This document shows positions 58,850-64,000 of a DNA stretch of 64,000 nt, in pieces. The position numbers and the translations under genes were made by a program. The notes beneath the pieces were generated by a model. That model was not told the origin of the DNA. It saw nothing but the letters and a program-made list of their open reading frames with translations, and did no database searches. Each line of letters opens with the position of its first letter. Position 1 is the stretch's first letter. The DNA lies in assembly GCA_963573385.1 (NCBI GenBank), contig CAUYLG010075721.1:1-64000 (forward strand), read 5' to 3'. This stretch comes from Cacajao melanocephalus (taxonomy: Eukaryota; Chordata; Mammalia; Primates; Pitheciidae).

Positions 58850-59150
58850 CAACTATTCTGTTTCTCTCCTTTCTGGCACATGATGGGATTACATTTTCCT
58901 GCTTCCTTTGAAATTAGATGTGACCATGTGACTTGTTTTGGCCAGTGAGATGTGAGCAGAAACAACCCGTGTCACACCTGGGCAGAAGCTTTAAAGGGCA
59001 GTGCTGCCCTTGTTGGGGAAGCAAGTGTAGATATGAATCAGTCCACGATGTGGAGCGCCCCCTGCCGACCCCTGCTGGGCATGTACTGTAGGTGAGCAGT
59101 TAACTTCTGCTGTTTGAGCCACTGAGACGGGGTTGCAGCCTAACTTCACT
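58850..59150 (+). repeat. Ancient interspersed repeat, family unassigned
   Basis: gaccatgtgacttgttttgg, ccagtgagatgtgagcagaa and late ctgtttgagccactgaga are shared by a common old mammalian repeat. Confidence 0.55.
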
Positions 59151-59454
59151 TCACTAAACACCATCTTTCCAATGCTTCACTAAGTTTTTTATGACCATTA
59201 TGATTTTTTCATATCTGTAACATTTTTCTTACATCAACTCACTTCTTTTTAACTCATTTCTTTTTACTTCAATTTATTTTAGAAAAAAATGTTATTGCCA
59301 AATGAAACACCAGTATCATAAGCAGAAAGCGATGAGACAATAAACAGAACGAAAGAAATCCTTTTATAAAATCCTGACTTAATACCATTTGCCTTTCAAA
59401 GCCTCTAGACCTTTGGTCTTTCTTTATTGTTAAAAAAAAAAAAAAAAAAAAAAG

Positions 59455-60030
<576 letters not shown>

Positions 60031-60031
60031 A

Positions 60032-60112
60032 GACAGAGGTTGCAGTGAGCCGAGATAGCGCCATTGCACTCCACCCTGGGCAACAAGAGCGAAACTCTGT
60101 CTCAAAAAAAAG
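60032..60112 (+). repeat. Alu 3' end fragment, sense
   Basis: Only the last 75 bp plus a short tail (gaggttgcagtgagccgaga). Confidence 0.9.
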
Positions 60113-60215
60113 GGGGTGTTGGGGGTCTTAGAAGTGTGCCTGGCATTTAGTGAGTGCTATGGAGGTATTATCTATAAAATGATGGCAGGACCCAGATCTA
60201 AGTAGATTTGGAGAA

Positions 60216-60524
60216 TTTTTTTTTTTAATATTTTTTTTTTTTGAGAGATGTGTCCAGGCTGGAGTGCAGTGGCTGTTCACAGGCACGATCCCACTAATGA
60301 TCAGCATGCGAGTTTTGACCTGCTTCGTTTCCGACCTGGGCTGATTCACCCCTCCTTAGGCAACCTGGTGGCCCCTGCTCCTGGGAGGGCCCCATATTGA
60401 TGCCGAACTTAGTTCAGACTCCCGATCGGCATAGCGCACATCAGCCCAGAACACCTGGGCTCAAGCGATCCTCCCACCTCAGCCTCCCGAGTAGCTGGGA
60501 CTACAGGCACGTGCCACCTCGGGC
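60216..60524 (-). pseudogene. Retroposed 7SL RNA (RN7SL) pseudogene
   Basis: On minus it runs from GGTGGCACGTGCCTGTAGTC through the 7SL-specific middle absent from Alus: GCTATGCCGATCGGG, CTAAGTTCGGCATCAATATG, CCACCAGGTTGCCTAAGGAG, GGTCGGAAACG and CATGCTGATCATTAGTGG, ending CAGCCTGGACACATCTCTC. Near full length (about 282 nt) with a 3' A-rich tail (60216-60242), so L1-mediated retroposition. Scattered changes and no recognised promoter support; not expected to be active. Confidence 0.93.
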
Positions 60525-60529
60525 TGTTT

Positions 60530-60812
60530 GTTTGCTTTTTTGAGACAGAATCTCTGTCACCCAGGCTGGAGCCATCACAGCTCACTGGAGCCTCCAAGTC
60601 CCCAGGCTCAGATGATCCTCCTGCCTCAACCTCCAGAGTAGCTGGGACTACATGTGTGCACCACCAGGCCTGGCTAATTTTTCTAAATTTTGTAGAGATG
60701 GGATTTCACCATGTTGCCCAGGCTGGTCTGGAACTCTTGGGTTCAAGCAATCTGCCCCCGTCTTGCTCTTCAAAGTGCTGGGATTACAGACATGAGTCAC
60801 CAGGCCCAGCCT
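60530..60812 (-). repeat. Alu, antisense, old
   Basis: Abuts the 5' end of the 7SL pseudogene; lacks part of the first arm (gagccatcacagctcactgg). Confidence 0.88.
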
Positions 60813-61367
60813 GGAGAAACGTTTGAACTCCATGGAGAGAAATGAACAATGCTCACTCATTTCTATAGCTTCAGACAATGAACTAGGACCAAAATGTGGA
60901 TGCTATAGGGAGGAAAGTTTAGGCTCAAAATGGAGAAGATCTTTCTATAAAACACAATTGTTGTACCATAGAAAAAGCTGCTTTATTAAGTAGTGAGTGT
61001 TCCGTCACTGGAAGTATTAAGCCCAAGCTAAATGGTCAGCTGTCAGGGAGGATGGTGAGAGGATTCCAGGGTCAGAGGTCAAATCAAAGAGCATCTCCCT
61101 GATGAAAAAGTCTTAATAAATAAAATACTATCAAAACCAAATTCATGTTGGGGAAACTGGATATCCACATGCAAAAGAATGAAATCAGACTCTTTCCTTA
61201 CACCATATATGAAAATTAACTAAAAATGGATTCAGCTGAAAAGTATAAAACCCTTAGAATAAAACATAAGGGAAAAGCTTCATGACATTAGATTTGGCAA
61301 TGATTTCTTGGATATGACACCAAAAGCACAGGGAATTTTTTTAGATTAGATAAATTGGACTACATCA

Positions 61368-62560
<1,193 letters not shown>

Positions 62561-63211
62561 TCACACCCGTTAGGATGGATATTATTAAACAACAACAAAA
62601 CGGACAATAACCAGTGTTGGTGAAAATGTGGAGAAACTGTAACCCTTTTATATTCCTACTACCGATGGTGGGAATGTAAAATAGTGCAGCTTCCATGGGA
62701 AGCAGTATGGTGGTTTCTTTAAAAATTAAAAATAGAACTACCATATGTTCCAGCAATTGTACTTCTGATTATATATCCAAAAGAACCAAAAGTAGCATCT
62801 GGAAGAGATATTTGTCTACTAATGTTCACAGCAGCATTATTTACAATAGCCAAAAGGTGGAAGCAACCCAAGTGTCAATCAATGGATGGATAAATGAAAT
62901 GTGCTATATGCATACGATGGAATATTATTCAGCCCTAAAATGATGAAAATTCTGACATGTGCTACAACATAGATGGATATTGAGGGTATGATAATAGGGG
63001 AAAAGCTGGTCACAAAGCACAAATACTGTATGATTCCACTAGTGTGCAGGAAAGTAGTCAAATTCATAGAGACAGAAAGTAGAAGGGGTTTGCCATGGAC
63101 TGGGAGGAAAGGGGAGCTATTCTCTAATGGGTACAGTTTCAGTGTGGGAAGATGAGAAAAGTTCAGGTGACAGATGGTGGTGATGATTGTATTACAATGT
63201 GAATATATTTA

Positions 63212-63890
<679 letters not shown>

Positions 63891-63894
63891 TGGC

Positions 63895-64000
63895 CTTTTT
63901 TTGAGATGGGGTCTCATTCTGTTGCCCAGGCTGGAATGCAGTGATGCAATCTTGGCTCACTGCAACCTCTGCTTTCTGGGTTCAGACAATCCTCCTGCCT
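63895..64000 (-). repeat. Alu, antisense, cut by window edge
   Basis: ttttttgagatggggtctca and the start of one arm. Confidence 0.9.

Overview
The window is primate nuclear DNA: about fifty Alu copies in both orientations, plus MIR, L2 and L1 relics and one intact multi-exon gene. The gene is HNF4A (hepatocyte nuclear factor 4 alpha, NR2A1), lying entirely on the minus strand, so transcription runs from high to low coordinates. All ten coding exons of the P1-promoter form can be placed at base resolution. Together they give a 1425-nt open frame for a 474-residue nuclear receptor (the HNF4alpha2 length), with GT/AG at every intron. Compared with the human protein as I remember it, residues 379 and 439 are Ser instead of Pro and Gly, and several synonymous sites differ. 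This suggests a non-human simian primate rather than human; that is an inference from memory, not an alignment.

Layout. 1-11650 is the downstream flank: many Alus, L2 and MIR relics, and a minus-strand stretch (about 1590-2260) that looks like a broken processed pseudogene of unidentified parent. 11650-14820 is the long 3' UTR, ending at an AATAAA at 11670-11675. 14821-41620 holds exons 10 to 1. The P1 promoter lies just above 41620, with HNF1-, FOXA- and ONECUT-like motifs near 41825-41966. 41.7-64 kb is upstream of P1 and would be intron 1 for transcripts from the distal P2 promoter, which is not in this window. It contains a candidate liver enhancer (48.5-49.06 kb), a CpG-rich block with four CCAAT boxes (54.6-55.3 kb), a retroposed 7SL RNA pseudogene (60.2-60.5 kb) and an old L1 3' end broken up by Alus (61.1-63.2 kb).

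Alus are unevenly spread. They are absent from 11.1-16.9 kb (3' UTR, exons 9-10), 24.8-30.3 kb (exons 4-5), 35.0-44.1 kb (exons 1-3 and P1), 47.4-50.9 kb (candidate enhancer) and 51.3-55.5 kb (CpG block). Elsewhere they are dense. Several unusual simple repeats stand out: a 750-bp CA-rich minisatellite in intron 1, a GAAT-type minisatellite upstream of P1, and a degenerate roughly 20-nt repeat in intron 9.

No second protein-coding gene, CRISPR array, tRNA or intact mobile element was found. Most long open frames here are Alu or CA-repeat artefacts. I found no undescribed biological system; the more original observations are candidate regulatory blocks and repeat structures in a well-known locus.
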